NCBI GenBank assembly: GCA_963693285.1 | Contig: OY848920.1 | Coordinates: 8,654,954-8,718,953 of the forward strand | Length of the DNA: 64,000 nucleotides | Source of the DNA: Xestospongia muta | Lineage: Eukaryota > Porifera > Demospongiae > Haplosclerida > Petrosiidae | Direction: 5' to 3' | In this document: positions 45,187 to 59,591 of the stretch, one piece after another | Layout of the letters: every line of letters begins with the position of its first letter | Numbering within the stretch: the first letter of the stretch is position 1 | Translations under genes and position numbers: made by a program | Notes under the pieces: generated by a model | Database searches by the model: none | Seen by the model: the letters and a program-made list of their open reading frames with translations, nothing else | What the model was told of the DNA's origin: nothing

Positions 45187-48100
45187 CTATACAAATGTTT
45201 CTGAAGGTGTGTGACTGATGTGTGAAGGCTGCATTGATTGCTGACGTTGAAGGGTTCTTAATTTTTCGTCAAACTTTTTCTCCATGTTTGTAATTTGTAA
45301 CTCTGCCCTTTCCATAAGGTATTCCATCATTCGAGACTTATATTCTTGAATTCTGCTCTGGATCAAGTCATTAGCATCACCAGAGAGAGAAGCTGCCTCA
45401 TTTTCCGTTGGCATAAAGTCAGCTAGTCTTGGTTTGTGAAGTTCATCAATATCTTCAATGTTTTTGTTGTCAGGTTCTGGTGTCTCTGTTCCCTCGTTAT
45501 AGCAGCTGCTGTCTGCTACAGAAGACAAGAGGCTCTCTTCCGAACCACTCTCAAATCCAGTACCAAGGGAATCATCATTGAACTGCTCTCTGTCACAAAG
45601 TTCTAAGTTGCCATGCCAACTAGCTCTTCTCATGTGACCTTGATTTGTTGGTAGACTATCGGGTTCAGTGAAAGAGTTAGTTTTAGTTCTTTGCGGATCA
45701 TTCTTTGAGGACATTGATGCTAATTGACGCTGATAACGCTTCTCAATTTGAGAAAGACGAATTTGAAAAGCTTGTCGAATTGTATCTAATTCATCATCAA
45801 GGTACTTTTCAAGCTGAGAATTTCTCTTTTCACCTAGGTTAGGTTCTGAATTCTGGAGAGAAGAGAGAGTAATTCATTATTTATAACTACTACTGTGTTT
45901 CATTTAAAACTACATTAATATGAGATATTGTAGTTTAGAGATTTAATACTTTATTTTTCAACTAACCTGTGTCAAAATAGACTTAGGTGCTCTTGTGTTG
46001 TCAACTGGTTTGTGTACATTGTTCTCTCGGACAGGTACATCACATATAACAGCTAATAGAGAAGAAAAATGCCAGTAATTATTGTTTAAAAGTGTCCACT
46101 ACAGAGGGGATTAACTTGGTATATTTTTTTAAAGTACCTTTTTTTGGACTTCTGTTAGGACTATTATACCCACCAGGAAGACAAGGACTTGATGGAGTAT
46201 CAGGAAAATGAAGTCCATCTCTTCTGTGAGATAAAAATGAAAGACAAATATTAAATAAAAATGACTTATGCAGATACATGCAGATACATGTATATAGAGG
46301 TAATACACTTGATTATATGTGGGTTACTTAGATATTAATTGATACTCTACTATACCTTGTTGTAGAGGTTATAGGAAGTGGAGAGACATTTTGTGGTCTC
46401 TGAGGGTAATCCTTTCTAGGTGCCATATAGACGTAGGATTCATAACTATCATCGTCAGCTGCTTCATCTTTAAGAGGAGAAAGGTATTCATAATGATGAT
46501 GAAGAACTTCATCTGATAAGACGGGGTGAGAATAAAATGAACTGTCCTGTCCATCTGGGGATGTCCTCTTGTCTGACTCTATTGGAGGTCTCAAACAAAC
46601 ATAGCTGTCTTCCTCTTCTGGTTCTTTAGCTTCTTCGAGTTCTTTAGTCGTCAGGGTCTCTCCTGGTTCTTCTTTATCCAAGGCACACTTGGTACCTCGA
46701 GGAGCCAGGAAATCATAAATTGGATATTTTGGTGTACTTGGAGATCTAATAAGAGGACTAGGACTGTGCCTGGCATGGTGAGAGCCAGCAGCCAAATTTG
46801 GCATGCTCATATTGACAGGTAACCCATCCAGCTGGTTTGGTGATGTTGGTGAGGGCTCAGATGGAACTGGGTTAGTTGGTATACATTGTAGTGGTTTGTA
46901 AGTCACTGAGGCATTGTCCTCAGAGTCATCACTAGCAGGAGGTATGTATCTAGACAGAGAGAGAATAAGTACATGTAACATTTGAGACAAATCATGTAAA
47001 AGTTAACATGAACGTCTGTTTGGTGTTTGTCTGCAACAATTATTCTTCTCATTATGTTATCTATTTGTCCATATAATAGTACATCTTTCTTAACTCTGGT
47101 TGTCAGGGGCAGTCACATTTTAAGCTCAGACAAGCTCAAAGAAAGTCTCTCTCTTTCTCGAATGTTGGTGATGTTAGTAACTTAGAAATAAGTACTCTAA
47201 ATACTCCTTCTTACTTGTAAGTTGGTCCATGAGTTTCTTTCTCTATCTCTTCCAATAGATCCTCTAAACTTGGTGAGCCAGTTGTTGATCGGTTGGATTG
47301 TTTGCTCCCCCGACTTATAGTAAGTGGAGAGTCAGCAGAAACAGAAGATGAATAGGAATATAATTTTGGAGGAAGGTCCTCAAACTCTCTACTATATCGT
47401 CTTGTGGCTGGACTGACAGTAGTAGCAGATCTCTGAGAGAAAAGGAAGAAGAGGTAAGTTGTTAATAACAAATTAAAAAAGGACAGATATTTAATTGTAC
47501 AAATTGACGTGTTTGTAAGAGGTACCTAAAAAGACAACAAATGTCTCTAAAGAGATCTAGTTTGTTAACTAGATAGTTTGTTAGTTAATAAAGTAGACAC
47601 TAAACAAAATGATCTATAGTTTATCTAACACATCAATATTAAAGGAATCCATTACATATACTAGACAGGTTCAAAGATGATTAGTGTTTTACACTGTCTC
47701 AGATCATTACTAGGTGATACAAGATCAATTACTTATACTAGACCTGATCAAAGCTAGTTAGTGTTTAACACTGTCTCAATCATTAATAGGTGATACAAAA
47801 ACTGACAGTACTACCTTAATAACTTAGTATTTAGATAACAAACATCAAAAACCACAAGATCACACAAGTATTTGAAAAACATGTTATTGTATAAAAGACC
47901 ATAACTATAAGTAACTTAGTAAATTACAAGAACTACCAATAAGAACTACACTATTGGTAATGTTGACAATATGTACAGACTTCCTAATCCAAGTCGTACA
48001 TGTAGTTCCTGCCAATCCAATTCAAGCTTCACTAGACTGGAAAGAGTTTTACCAAATCTATCATCAATCTAACATCTGCCAATTTACTTTACACTCTCTT

Positions 48101-51100
48101 CAAAATCTCTGCTAATTACTCAGTGGTAACACTTCCATCATTTGGTAATTTATTTTAACTAAGGCGTTAAGAATACAACTTTCATTTAAATGAACCAGCA
48201 TAGGCCTTCTACCAATGAGGAAAATGGACTGAATCTAGCCTAATGTAACCTAAATGTTGCCAAATATCTCCTGTCAATCTGATAATTCCGCGAATAGAGA
48301 GGTTTGTTAACTCAGTATATCAGATATACAATAATAGTATCCATACATGATGTAATATATCAATGGTGAGAATGGTTGTTAAGCTATGATAACAAACCAG
48401 ACATCATTGTTATTAATAACATATTATGTGGGATCTACTTCGTATAACTGATCAATATCTTATTGTATTGTTATCTAATCAACCATAATCATAATTATGA
48501 ACCACAGCTGGCATACACTTTGTGAAATAATGTTTTTTCAACGAGGCATTTTATATCAGTCGTGGTTCATAATTTGTTCGAGTGAGCAGTTAATTCTTAA
48601 AAGAGATTGTCACAACCTACATGTACATGTACATGTGAAATTTGTACCATGCACTTCATTACAAAATGTCTAAAATGTTGATTAATTTATTAGTGAAACG
48701 AACCATTCACTCTCATCACTTAAGAGTTAACATCTTAAACATCAGCTTATAGAACAATGCTTGTATTGTGGTATGCGTGGGTATTGTTCAGCGTGTACCA
48801 ATGTTCCAATAATGTCAGGTGTACAAGACATGCCATGTAGTTATGGAACTTGTCTTGGTTAAAAACAAATGTCAAGGAGATTGTTTCTTGTTGTTAACAA
48901 AAAAGTAACAGATGCCACGAACAATACCTAACACATGTTAATGCATCATACATATACATGTTTTATTGCATGTGCCATTCACATGTACATGTATCAAATG
49001 TGCTTTAGCACATTCCATTCACATGTACTTCATAGCACTTTTCTGGTTATATATCTACATGTACTTCATAGCACTTTCTTTGGTTATATATGTACATGTA
49101 CTTCATAGCACTTTCTCTGGTTATAAACACAGCTGGTAAGATGGGATAACTGTTAGCAAACAAGATAACTATATATTATTAATAACATTGCCCTCAAAGG
49201 ATAGCAGCTCTCTGTAGTTGCAAATCAATCAATAATGAATGAATGCAAGAAATTAATTTTTTTACAGAAGGGTTTGTTATGTATTGCTTGAGGCTAGCCT
49301 GCAATTGCTATGTTTATAGTTAACAATTCATAACAGAGACCTGGGTTATTGGTCCATGTCAACACAACTGTGGTTTTGTCTGTTTGTATTGGCCAATGTA
49401 GTGGTTTTAAAGCAAGTATCCCATAGTCTGAATTAAGGATACCCTCTACGTTTAGGACACTAGCTCTAAAGCATATGTTAATATATTTAGAAGCTGTTTT
49501 ACCTACCTGTCTCATTCTGAAGTCAACTTCACGAAGTGATTGAGGAGAATCATATTTCTTTCTACATGAGGAAAAAGAGAGGTTGTAAAATACACTGACC
49601 CTTAGTTACTATCAAATGAAACCAGCAACATAATACATATGTATTTGAAACAGTAACAAAAAACTAATTTTGGAAATATTAATTATTAAGAAGGAGGAAG
49701 TTGGAGGTGTGTTGTTTTGAGTAACCAATATAGGGTGTGTCAGGATAGTATGTTTGGTATGTAAACTTATCATAACTTGATAGCCAAAAGGGAATACACC
49801 AGTACACACCATATAATAAGCTACCAACATAACACATAAAACATACAATATCAGTTGTTTCAATCTAATCTACATGGATTCCGGTAACTTGCCCTTTTTT
49901 CCAATAAGGGTATAGAATTACATCCATATACAAGTACATGTACATATATATAGACATGTGTGTTCGGTGGTATTGCAACTTACTTGTTGAATTTTGTGTC
50001 TTTGGGTGATTTGGGAGATTTGTTCTTGAAGAAAGATTTTTTGCCTGATCTACCAGTCTGAGTAGAAAAAAGACATCATAATAATATATTATATTAATTG
50101 TAATATTGAATAAATATATAATTTGTTGTTCTTCTCAGGAAAATAAAACAAAGATTCATGACTTTTAAAATGAGTTAATTTGCATTACTTTCTTAAAACA
50201 AAACCACCCTCAACAGTACCAAGAACAAACAATAAGTTAGGTTAGTAGCCCCTCCCCCTAAGTATCAATTCGACCCTCAAATGCATATCAAGAAGCTGGC
50301 TTTCCCAGCCAAGAATCCTTTAAACATAAATCTCAATCAACAAGTTTGTACTGTGTTGTCATAGCAACCAGCTTGTCAAAGCTGCTTACAAAGAGTGTTT
50401 GTAGGACCTTCACTAGCCACAAAACATGAATATTATTACTATGAAAAGAAAATACATTATTAAGTAACTATGAATATGATTTAGAGAGTGAAGTTTAACA
50501 AAACAATTGTGGGTGGACAGAATACAGTATTATCCCATTGTCTGTCTGTAAATTTAATGTCAGTCTTCAAACAGTTGCTTAAACACACACACACACACCT
50601 ACTGTCACTTTCTTTTACAATTAATTCAAAGCCACCATAGTGCTAAAATGTGCAATGGTTGGCTTATAGCAATATCTAGTTACACATATGCTCAATGATG
50701 CTTACTATTGATCTATTTAATGAACTACAGCTTAAAAAAGCGCAAAATTACTTATAATTGCAGCTGGTCAGTAGACAAAATGATTGGTTTTAAAGAAAAT
50801 CAAACACATCATTGTCTATAATAAACTGAAAAAATCTGCTCAAAACAGCTGCTCCCAAAGAACTTACAAGCTATTAACAAGTGTCTTTTAAATTAAGCCA
50901 TTCAACATCACTACAAGATGAATACTCTTTAACATCATGTAACTAAAACAATCAACATGAGAAGCACATTCTTGTTACTAGATAACTCCATGAGAAAGAG
51001 TGTAATCTAACTTCCTTTTAGGTTGTTGTACCTATTGAACCATTATGTGATAGTTATGATAAAAACTGAGAAACAAGAGATAAGACCACCACAATACTAC

Positions 51101-54100
51101 AAGAAGATTCACTGGAGGTTCTTGTACAAACTTTATGGGTGGGCAAGCAATACACAGTTCTTACTAGTTTCCTGTTGACCATTTAGTGTTTCCTTTAATA
51201 TAAGGGTATTATGCACATGAATAGGAAACAATATCTCTACTGTTAATTTTCACTGGAAAACCAATAAGGTTTCTTAACAGATCCTCCTCTGTACAATAAG
51301 TAAGCCTTGTAGACTATTTGACATGTTATAAAATAACTGTTAAAACTTTATATAGTCAGGACAATGGTTCTAGTCCCCTAGTCAACCTGATATTTCTAAT
51401 TAAATGGGGAGTCCCATTGTGTCCCTCCTATTACTTTCAGTTTTGTTATATTAAAAGAATTACCTCTAAATCTGGAGTTCTTGGTCTCGTAACACTATCA
51501 ATAGTTGCTCTTCTCCCAGTTGTCATTGGACGCTGTATGTGTGAGGGAGGGAGATAGAGAGAGTGATTATAAAATTAATAATGAATTACTATGTGTCAGA
51601 AGGAATAGTCTAGATCTAAGGGACCACACAACATGCGACATAATAAGGTTATAGATGTCACTGTAAAACATCAAAGAGTAACAGTTTTTATTGCAATACA
51701 GGAGATAAGTATGAGAACAAGTTACTTCCATAATATACATACAAGGTCTGTTTCTTTCCCATTCTCACTCTATTCAAGAAGACAACAGTTTGGCCTTTAA
51801 CAAGCACAAATGTACATACATAACCACAATAAATGTCAATGTTATTTTAGCTACAACATGATGAGAAACCCCTTCTGGGAAAGACAGAGAAAAGCAAGAC
51901 CAGATGAAGCTCTTTCATCTCATCTAAAAGAGACAAATACTACGCAAGTTACAATGGAAGCTATAGACATCAACTTGTAAAAATTGTCACAAATGTATAT
52001 ATACATCCATTAACAAACATACCAATGGGTAAATGGTGTAAGGTATTGTTATTCTAATAACAATAAAGCGAAATGAAGCTGGTATACATGATCAACAACA
52101 TACCAATTAAGGTCAAACTAAACAAAACGGTTAAATAGCTAATAGTTGCACAATGCTATGAATGTACCAAACTTTACTAAAAAGTCACAAAACAACTACT
52201 TTTGTCTTGTGTCAATACTGTGTAACTATAGCAACAGGCAAATGACCTCCACACCCATCTTTCCAATTCTTTTGAAGCAAAGCTACCCTTCCAACTGTGG
52301 AGACATGACAATGATAATCACAGGCATATTTGACCTGATCGAAAACTCACAGCCAACCAGACCACGAATACAAGTTCCTTTATAAGCTCAAGAAAAACCA
52401 AACAATCTTAAGGATATCAGATTAATCCTGGTAGTCTCAGCCACTATCTTAGTAACAGCTAACAAAACAAGTGGGATGTCCAAGTACAGTAAGACTTAAG
52501 TTGGACTTATGCTCAAGCATAACCAGACAACTGCCAAAAGGAAGAGGTTGCTCTTGAGCTGAGGCTTGGACACAAGAGCTGTTGAAAGACAAGTGGTCTA
52601 TTGAGCCACATCAAATGAAATGACCATCAAAAGAGAGTAAAGATAACCTCAAGTGGACATAGTTTGTTTGTCCACCCTCCTCCTCATTGACAAGTGTTTG
52701 CTCATTTATTGTATGTCATAGACTAATAAATTCTCTAGAGACAAAACATAGTAAACTATGAAGCAGGAGTAGATGGTTAGAGAACATTAGTTACACTCCT
52801 CCAGCTAGGTCACAGTGTAAGTCAATGCGGTTACAATAGGTATGTATTTGTATTACTGTCACTTGTAATATTAATTCAGTTTTTTTATTATTTTAGGCCT
52901 GATCCCTTGAGAATTTCTGTGCCTCGATACTCCTAGTAGAAAGAAGTGGTCAATACTAACCATTTAAGGCAAAAATGCTGCTACAAGCACTGATAAGAAA
53001 AATATAATTTTAAATATCATCTTCACGCTAGTGATGATGATAAGAGTCTAGGAGCACCCCCCTATACTATGATATTTATAATATAGACATAACTTTGTTT
53101 ACATTTACTATATACAAATAAGGTCATAAGTTAAAACAAATCATAATATCAAATTCATTATCAGTTCGAAAAGGACATTGAAATTTGGCAACACAAGTCA
53201 AATGACAAATTCTTAAAGGCAACCCAATAATATTTGACACACTTCATGTTGTGTGCATAGACTAGCCACAGTGTGTGTTTATTTGAGCTCTGTATGACAA
53301 CAATGGGTTTGTTTTTATTAGCATGGAATGTTCTAAAAATTAACATGGAATTCCTGACAGAAGAAAGCAGACACAGCTAAAGCATTTACTAGTAAAATTA
53401 ATAGAGGGATCATCATATTCAATTGTTGAATACCTTCTAAATTACTTGAGTGTGAAACAATAGGCTATTGTTTTGCTGTTGTTCAAGGGCCAATTAGGAA
53501 CAGTTAACATTCTATCTTGGGATTAAAATTAGCAGTCTTCTTCTCTTACTAATTAGGAAACGACTTGGGTATAATTGCCCACAAAAATAACATTCAATTA
53601 AGATTACATTAAGCTCATTACCAGCTGGTTAAAAGAAGTAGCACTTAAGCATTTGCAAGGTTGAAAGAGAACCTTATAGTGTTCCTCAAGTTTATTCTAA
53701 CACGGGAAGTAGGTAACCATTAAGTATAAATTGAGTTACAAGTCACAGCTCTATGCTAACAAACTGGCCTGGGAAACAGGATCATAATAGATCACCATGG
53801 CAACAATTACATAACCTACACAAACTTGAAGCCTTTCATTGCCAAAAAACAAGCTATTAGGAGCACTTATAGTGGCCTTAGTGGGACTAGAAGGCTAACC
53901 ACTGGGAAGCCTGAAGTATCTGAGAAGTGGTAATATAATACTTTGTTTGTTAACTTAAACAAACCCTTATTAATATTTCTTTCCTATAGGTAACAGCTGC
54001 ACTATTGGCACTTAAGTGTGATCAAAGCAATCTGTCAGTGTAACTACAAATATATGTACAATGGAAAAAAGACATGGTTACTCTTTACATTCAGGACACT

Positions 54101-57100
54101 CACTAGCTGGTCACAAACCTAATGACAACTCAACACTAGAGCCACAACAATGCATTGAATGAGCACCATACAAGATGGATATCAACCGAAGAGTATCAGC
54201 TACAGAGAAGGAAGTCCAGCATTTATTAACATAACACTGCATGTAAACTTAAATGGTGTTTCTCTTGCTTAGGACACCATTGGGCTAAGATTACAAGGTC
54301 TTACTAAAAATAGCCTCCTTAACACAAGAGTACATCGATTACTAGGAAACCTTATCATTGACTGATAACCAAACCAATATTCTTATCAATCAGTTAATTT
54401 GGAACCTATATCCTGTTTGTTATGCTATGAGTGTACCACATACTAATAACTAACACCCTTCATGGAAAGAAAAATACCCATATCATGTACCAGAGATAAG
54501 AAGTAACATAAATGGTGTCTATACCAAGCTGTACTCTATCTGTGGTTAGAGATATATATAGTAAAGCCCCCAATTTCCTTTGTAAATCCAACTTCATAAA
54601 GGGTTTGTAGCTACTCCTCTGTGTCATGTTTACAGATTGGCATGAGTTAAACTTTATGGTTCAAGGAATAAGTACTAAGAGTACGACAATACTATTGAGA
54701 CTGTGTTGTGGTATGACAGACCAAGAGGTTTTAGATTAGTCGTAGCTCCGACTTAAACAAGAAACAGCTGCAGGTGAAATGCCTTAATTAGAAATTAAGT
54801 AATTAATTAAGATGTGTTTTCATGGCAACAGTTGTTTTTTTCAGTCACCAGTAAATCAAAATTTGTCTGTCTGCCTGTTTATTGTCAAACCAGTATTAAA
54901 ACTGGATGGTATTATACTAAATAAGAATTAACGCTGAATACTAGTGGCAAGGTAACAAAGAGAGCAAGGTTCTCCACAATCAATGTATGAATCAAGATAT
55001 TAGCATAAATATTTTCTGCTTAGTCAACTCAATTAGTACGCAAGTTTTAAAAAATATCAAACTTTTGAAAAGTGGTCATTGAATTATGATGGGGCTTAGG
55101 AATACATACTTAGTATGTACTCTAGAGATGAAGATTTTGGTATGATATGCTAATGTAGTATTATTTTAGATATACAATACTAACTATAACTAAAACTAAC
55201 AGTATTTTAGTTATTTTACTATAATTAAAAGAAAGCTGTTTGTATAACACAAACTACAACAAAATACTTCTACTAAAGCAACACTATTGAATCAGAGACT
55301 CGATTTCTCATTCCATTGAAGGTAGTCTCATTCTCATAATGTAAATCAGAGACTCGATTTCTCATTCCATTGAAGGTAGTCTCATTCTCATAGTGTAAAT
55401 CACAAGACTCTAGCACATATTTGTATCTTCAGATCTATTTTTATAGTTAATTGTGTCAAGCATTATTTAAATAACATAAATTGTTGAACTCACTTCAGTG
55501 ACTGGTATAAGAACTTTGACTGTATCGTGATAGTCACCAAATTCAGCGTAATCAATAGGTAGTTTACTTTTCTACATAAAGGAGAGACAAATAGTTGTGG
55601 TCAAGTAATTGAGTAGTACAGCATGAGATAATAAGCCTTAAAGAAAGGTGTTTTGAAAGTGTACATGTGTGACCATCTGACTTCGATTCAACACACTAGT
55701 TCTGATGATGATATTGTGATGATTATGAATAGTATTGTAATAACAATACTGCAATCACTAAATGTACTGATCATCTGTTGTTTTAGACATATAGCACTTG
55801 GGGAATGTTATTACTTAGTGTTATTCACTAGTTGAAGAACAAATACAGATGTTCACTAGTCTAGAGCTTGCTTGTATAGCCTTCCCCATATTCCAAGCAA
55901 CCATGTTAATTAGTCTAGAGCTTACTAATTGGTCTATTATGTAGTAATGATGATTGTTCTAAGTCACTGTGGTATGTACTGATGTTCTTTGTTTATAGAT
56001 TACTAATGGTAGCCATGTGGTAAGTACTAGTCTAGAATTTACTAATGGTAGCTATCATAGGTCACTGTGGTAAGTACTGATGTTCACTAGTCTAGAGCTT
56101 ACTAATGGTAGCCATTCTAGGTCACTGTGGTAAGTACTGATGTTCACTCGTCCAAATGTTACTAATCATAGCCATTCTAGGTCACAGTGGTAGGCACTGA
56201 TGTTGAACTATTGTAGTAATTGTACCTAAACACAGTTAACAAGAAGCCTAAACCAGCTATTAATTCTTGTTTTTGTCATTGATATTTTCTGTTTTTCGTT
56301 CTAATTCAATTACTCGATAAATAATGTAAGCAGTATATCAAAACAGCAGCATCACCCTTTGAAGTGAATCGTTTGTATTTAGATACTACATTCTTTCATT
56401 AGATTGTCTACTTTCACTCCTAACAAAAACTTTGCAAGTATGTTCCCATGAACAATACATGCACAAAAACACGAAAACATGAAAAATTACAAGTAAACAA
56501 GTACATTAATGTTAGAAGTAAAACAAGATAACATGAAGCATGCACAGACTTGCTATCATATCTATCAACTTGTACAATGAGGCAAGTAATAAGCACTACT
56601 ATTATGACTTACTTCATTGGTATAGTTAGGATTTGCTCCGTTTTGAATAAGAGCTTTCACTGTTGCTATGTAGCCTAGCTTTGCAGCAATATGAAGTGCG
56701 GTGTTTCCGTCCTAAAGATAGAATTTTGAGAATTTAGCAACCTGATATGTACGCACATAACATGATTACATAATCATTAATTCTGGCAACTGAAAGTTGA
56801 AATTAATTGACACCTGTATGTGTTATACATGTCACATTATATTTGATATCACAGTATTGTTCAGACATTGTGTTCTTCAGAGACTAGTAGACACTCTTAT
56901 GATATTATCTACCATAAAGAGTGGGATATTATACTATAATCATTGTGGTTACACACAAAAGAATAGATTGATAAACTGACATTGTTTCCGTGGTCAACTT
57001 TCCATAACATGGAAAGTGAAGGCTTAAAGACACCAACAATGTTATCAACTTCAAATTAAAAAGAATGCAATAAACGGAGATATATTATTAAATAACAAAC

Positions 57101-59591
57101 TAATTAGTACAATTAAGTAACCTTCCAATCATTCGATAAAGTTTTGAGGAGAAACAACAAAGAAGATTGTAAGACTACTACATCAGAGCAGTAACACCAA
57201 CAATTATATTTCTATGAGACAATTTATGCCAAAAAACTGACTTGAGAGAGCATCAAAGGGATATACTCAATAGAGGGCGTAACAATAATACTATTCACAT
57301 TGCATGCATGGCAAGGTCTGCCCTTGAAGTGTCTTTACAGAGTCAGAGTTCACACATAAAGCATATAAAATTACAAACGCAATATTGTTTACTATATCTG
57401 TACTAAGTAATGTTATACAGTTTCTTGTTGTAGTACTGTTTCTTGTCGAGGCAAGCTCATTACACCAAAGAAGTAAGTACATCCCTCTATTTAATATCCA
57501 ATACAGTACTGTTATACAAGTTGATAGCTCTAATTTCTAATTTTAGGTGTAACCACAACATCAATAACGCACACAGTACTTGTTACAATACAAAAATATT
57601 TAAACATTTCAAATATGCGTAAATGAGACATTTGATATATTCGGTGAGAAATATTCATAAGATTGGTTAGTTCAATATCAATATTGATTAAAAAGCTGGA
57701 AAAGTAGCAGGGAATTGGCCAATATATTAATCAAATATATTTATAAGATTGTTTGACTACAACATTGTAATGTGCTGTTAAACACAAGTTAGAAAACACT
57801 GTGAATTTGGCAAAGCATTACCAATATTGTACAACACAGTATGTATGGGTCTTAAACCTATATAGATAAAAATCCAGACTATTTGTGGAGTCTATTAGAA
57901 TAAGAAGACTGCTCTTTTAGTTTACGTACTAAAATATATCTCCCTGGACTTAGTGGAGTAACAATAACTATAATCGCCAAAATGGTCCTTCGCTTCCCTA
58001 TTAAACAAGCTTGTGGTTTTTAGTTAGTTTTTTTAATGATAACAAAAACCTCCTCTTGCACAATCACTATAAGGAATTGACTGACACTGTCTATTGAAAA
58101 GCCACAGCTTATGTTTAATTAAAATACTAGAATGATTTTACAGATGAGACAAGTGGTCAAAGGAGATAAGCAACACCTCTCTTATAATACACAAGTAACA
58201 ATAAGTAAGCTTCCTTCCAGTAAAGATAATAGTACCACATGATGTCTAGACTTGTAAATTACTATAAACCCAGTAATAGAGTACATGTTAGCAGTCCTTA
58301 TCATTGATAGTGATAAAGAGGTAAAATAACTAGTTAAGTAGTTGTTATTTGCGCTTGACTTACTTTGGCTTTAACATCCAGGTCAACTTTGGCAGCTGCT
58401 AATACCGGCACCAAATGAGAGTGATCGTATTTAGCTACCAAATGAATTGGAGTTTCTTGATGCTAGGTAAGAAAGGAGAGAGAGAGAGAAAATAAACAAT
58501 AAAGTAGGGTTTAAAAAAACATTATCTAAAGCATTGTTTTCAGAAGGATAAAGATATCAATGTCATTTAAGTAATATAATACAGGTTTTGTTTGATCTGA
58601 CACAAGGCTAGGGTGTATTGTCAAGGCCCTTCAATCTCACCCAACACACCCTAAAGTTTGCACAGCAGGTGGGCAACAGTGTATCAAATAGCTTATAACT
58701 GTCATTACAGGTACAACACTTATAAACATGTAAAATATGGCTATTACATGCTGCAGAAGAAGCTGTTTTTGATGTGGTTTGAAGTTATGATACCAACCAA
58801 ACAGGTTAACCAGAAAGGCTGAAAAAGCGGGCTATTTACACAATCATGTGTTTGAAGTATCAAGTACATATGGACAGACAATGAGTTATATAAGCAGAGA
58901 AAAATAACTGTCATCTATTGTTGTCTAATAATTAAGCTAGCATTAGTTTATAAGCAAACACTTTACTATTAATGTGTATACTCATTCCCAAAAACCATCT
59001 GTTAAAACTTGTAAGTCAGCATTTACAAATAATTTGAACCATTGCAAAAATAATAAACTGGCTTATTCGTCATTATTAAAAAAAGTTACACACACGTTAT
59101 CAACCCTAACACTGACTTGGTTTTTCAAAGCGGCATTTGCCTTCCATTTCAGTAAAGTTTTCGCAACCTTGGCATGACCGTTCTGACAGGCCAAGTGCAA
59201 TGGAGTGAACCCGGCTCCATTGACGCTGTCCACAAAGCAGTATGCTTTCAGTAAGATCTTGACAATGTCATTGTTACCAGTCCATGCAGCTTCATGGAGA
59301 GCTGTATTCCCGAACTACAAAGGGGGAAAAAGTAATAATATTCACAGCAAAGAACAAAGAGTAAAGTTGTAGTTTGTTTTGAAGACTTAAAGGTTGCAAT
59401 AGCAACCACAATCTGCTACATTAAGTATATCTTAATTAATACAAACCACGATAGACAATACATGCATTGTGCAAATGATCTTATCTTCTTACTTCATCTT
59501 TCGTGAAAAGAGCTCCTTTGGAGAGAAGCTTGCGTACTTCTTTCACGTTCCCACCCTTCGCTGCTTTGATCAAATGCTCCGAAATGTTCAT
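45187..59591 (-). CDS. Ankyrin-repeat / coiled-coil protein, Diversin (ANKRD6)-like, 806 aa model
   Basis: Thirteen exons: 59591-59493, 59314-59117, 58462-58364, 56711-56613, 55571-55494, 51532-51464, 50057-49984, 49561-49507, 47432-47215, 46949-46356, 46223-46138, 46052-45967, 45852-45187. All borders are GT-AG and phases agree. Residues 1-190 are about five ankyrin repeats, split mostly into whole 33-residue exons (FGNTALHEAAWTGNN, GFTPLHLACQNGHAKVAKTL, DGNTALHIAAKLGYIATVK). A basic, serine/proline-rich middle follows (KKSFFKNKSPKSPKDTKFN), an acidic stretch with tyrosines (DSYESYVYMAPRKDYPQRP), and two C-terminal coiled coils (LDDELDTIRQAFQIRLSQIE; MEKKFDEKLRTLQRQQ). N-terminal ankyrins plus C-terminal coiled coil resemble Diversin, a cytoplasmic Wnt/planar-polarity adaptor; other ankyrin scaffolds remain possible. 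The start opens repeat 1 directly (MNISEHLIKAAKGGN). No SAM, SH3 or death domain seen. Confidence 0.8.
47640..47800. repeat. Two-copy intronic repeat
   Basis: A unit of roughly 85 bases (attacatatactagac..gttcaaag..gttagtgttt..acactgtctca..tcattactaggtgatacaa) occurs twice with substitutions, inside intron 8 of the ankyrin gene. The rest of 47,433-49,506 shows no exon. Confidence 0.6.
49010..49130. repeat. Three-copy intronic repeat around acatgtacttcatagcac
   Basis: The unit acatgtacttcatagcact plus tt(c)tctggttatatat recurs about every 42-46 bases, three times, inside intron 8. Confidence 0.7.
51533..55493 (-). other. Largest intron of the ankyrin gene (intron 5)
   Basis: Almost 4 kb without an exon I can support, far longer than most introns in this window. 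It holds one clear tandem repeat: a 54-base unit starting aatcagagactcgatttctc at 55,290 and again at 55,344. Confidence 0.55.
55290..55400. repeat. 54-bp tandem repeat, two copies
   Basis: Near-perfect duplication of aatcagagactcgatttctc...cattctcataatgta, with one base difference at the end (ataatgta/atagtgta). Confidence 0.8.
55845..56215. repeat. Imperfect tandem array in intron 4
   Basis: Five or so degenerate units built from gttcactagtctagagctta, ctaatggtagccattctagg and tcactgtggtaagtactgat, about 60 bases each, the last three best preserved. Confidence 0.75.
56712..58363 (-). other. Intron 3 of the ankyrin gene
   Basis: No exon or RNA gene seen in either strand. Confidence 0.5.

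Noticed and set aside
48610..48640. Palindromic acatgtacatgt clusters
   Set aside because: The motif is common across this AT-rich window and shows no consistent position relative to genes.
53161..53346. Short open frames within the introns of the ankyrin gene (also 49294-49515, 49612-49863, 52146-52385)
   Set aside because: Random-length frames; the small part of 49294-49515 that is coding belongs to no exon beyond the exon 8 border at 49507.
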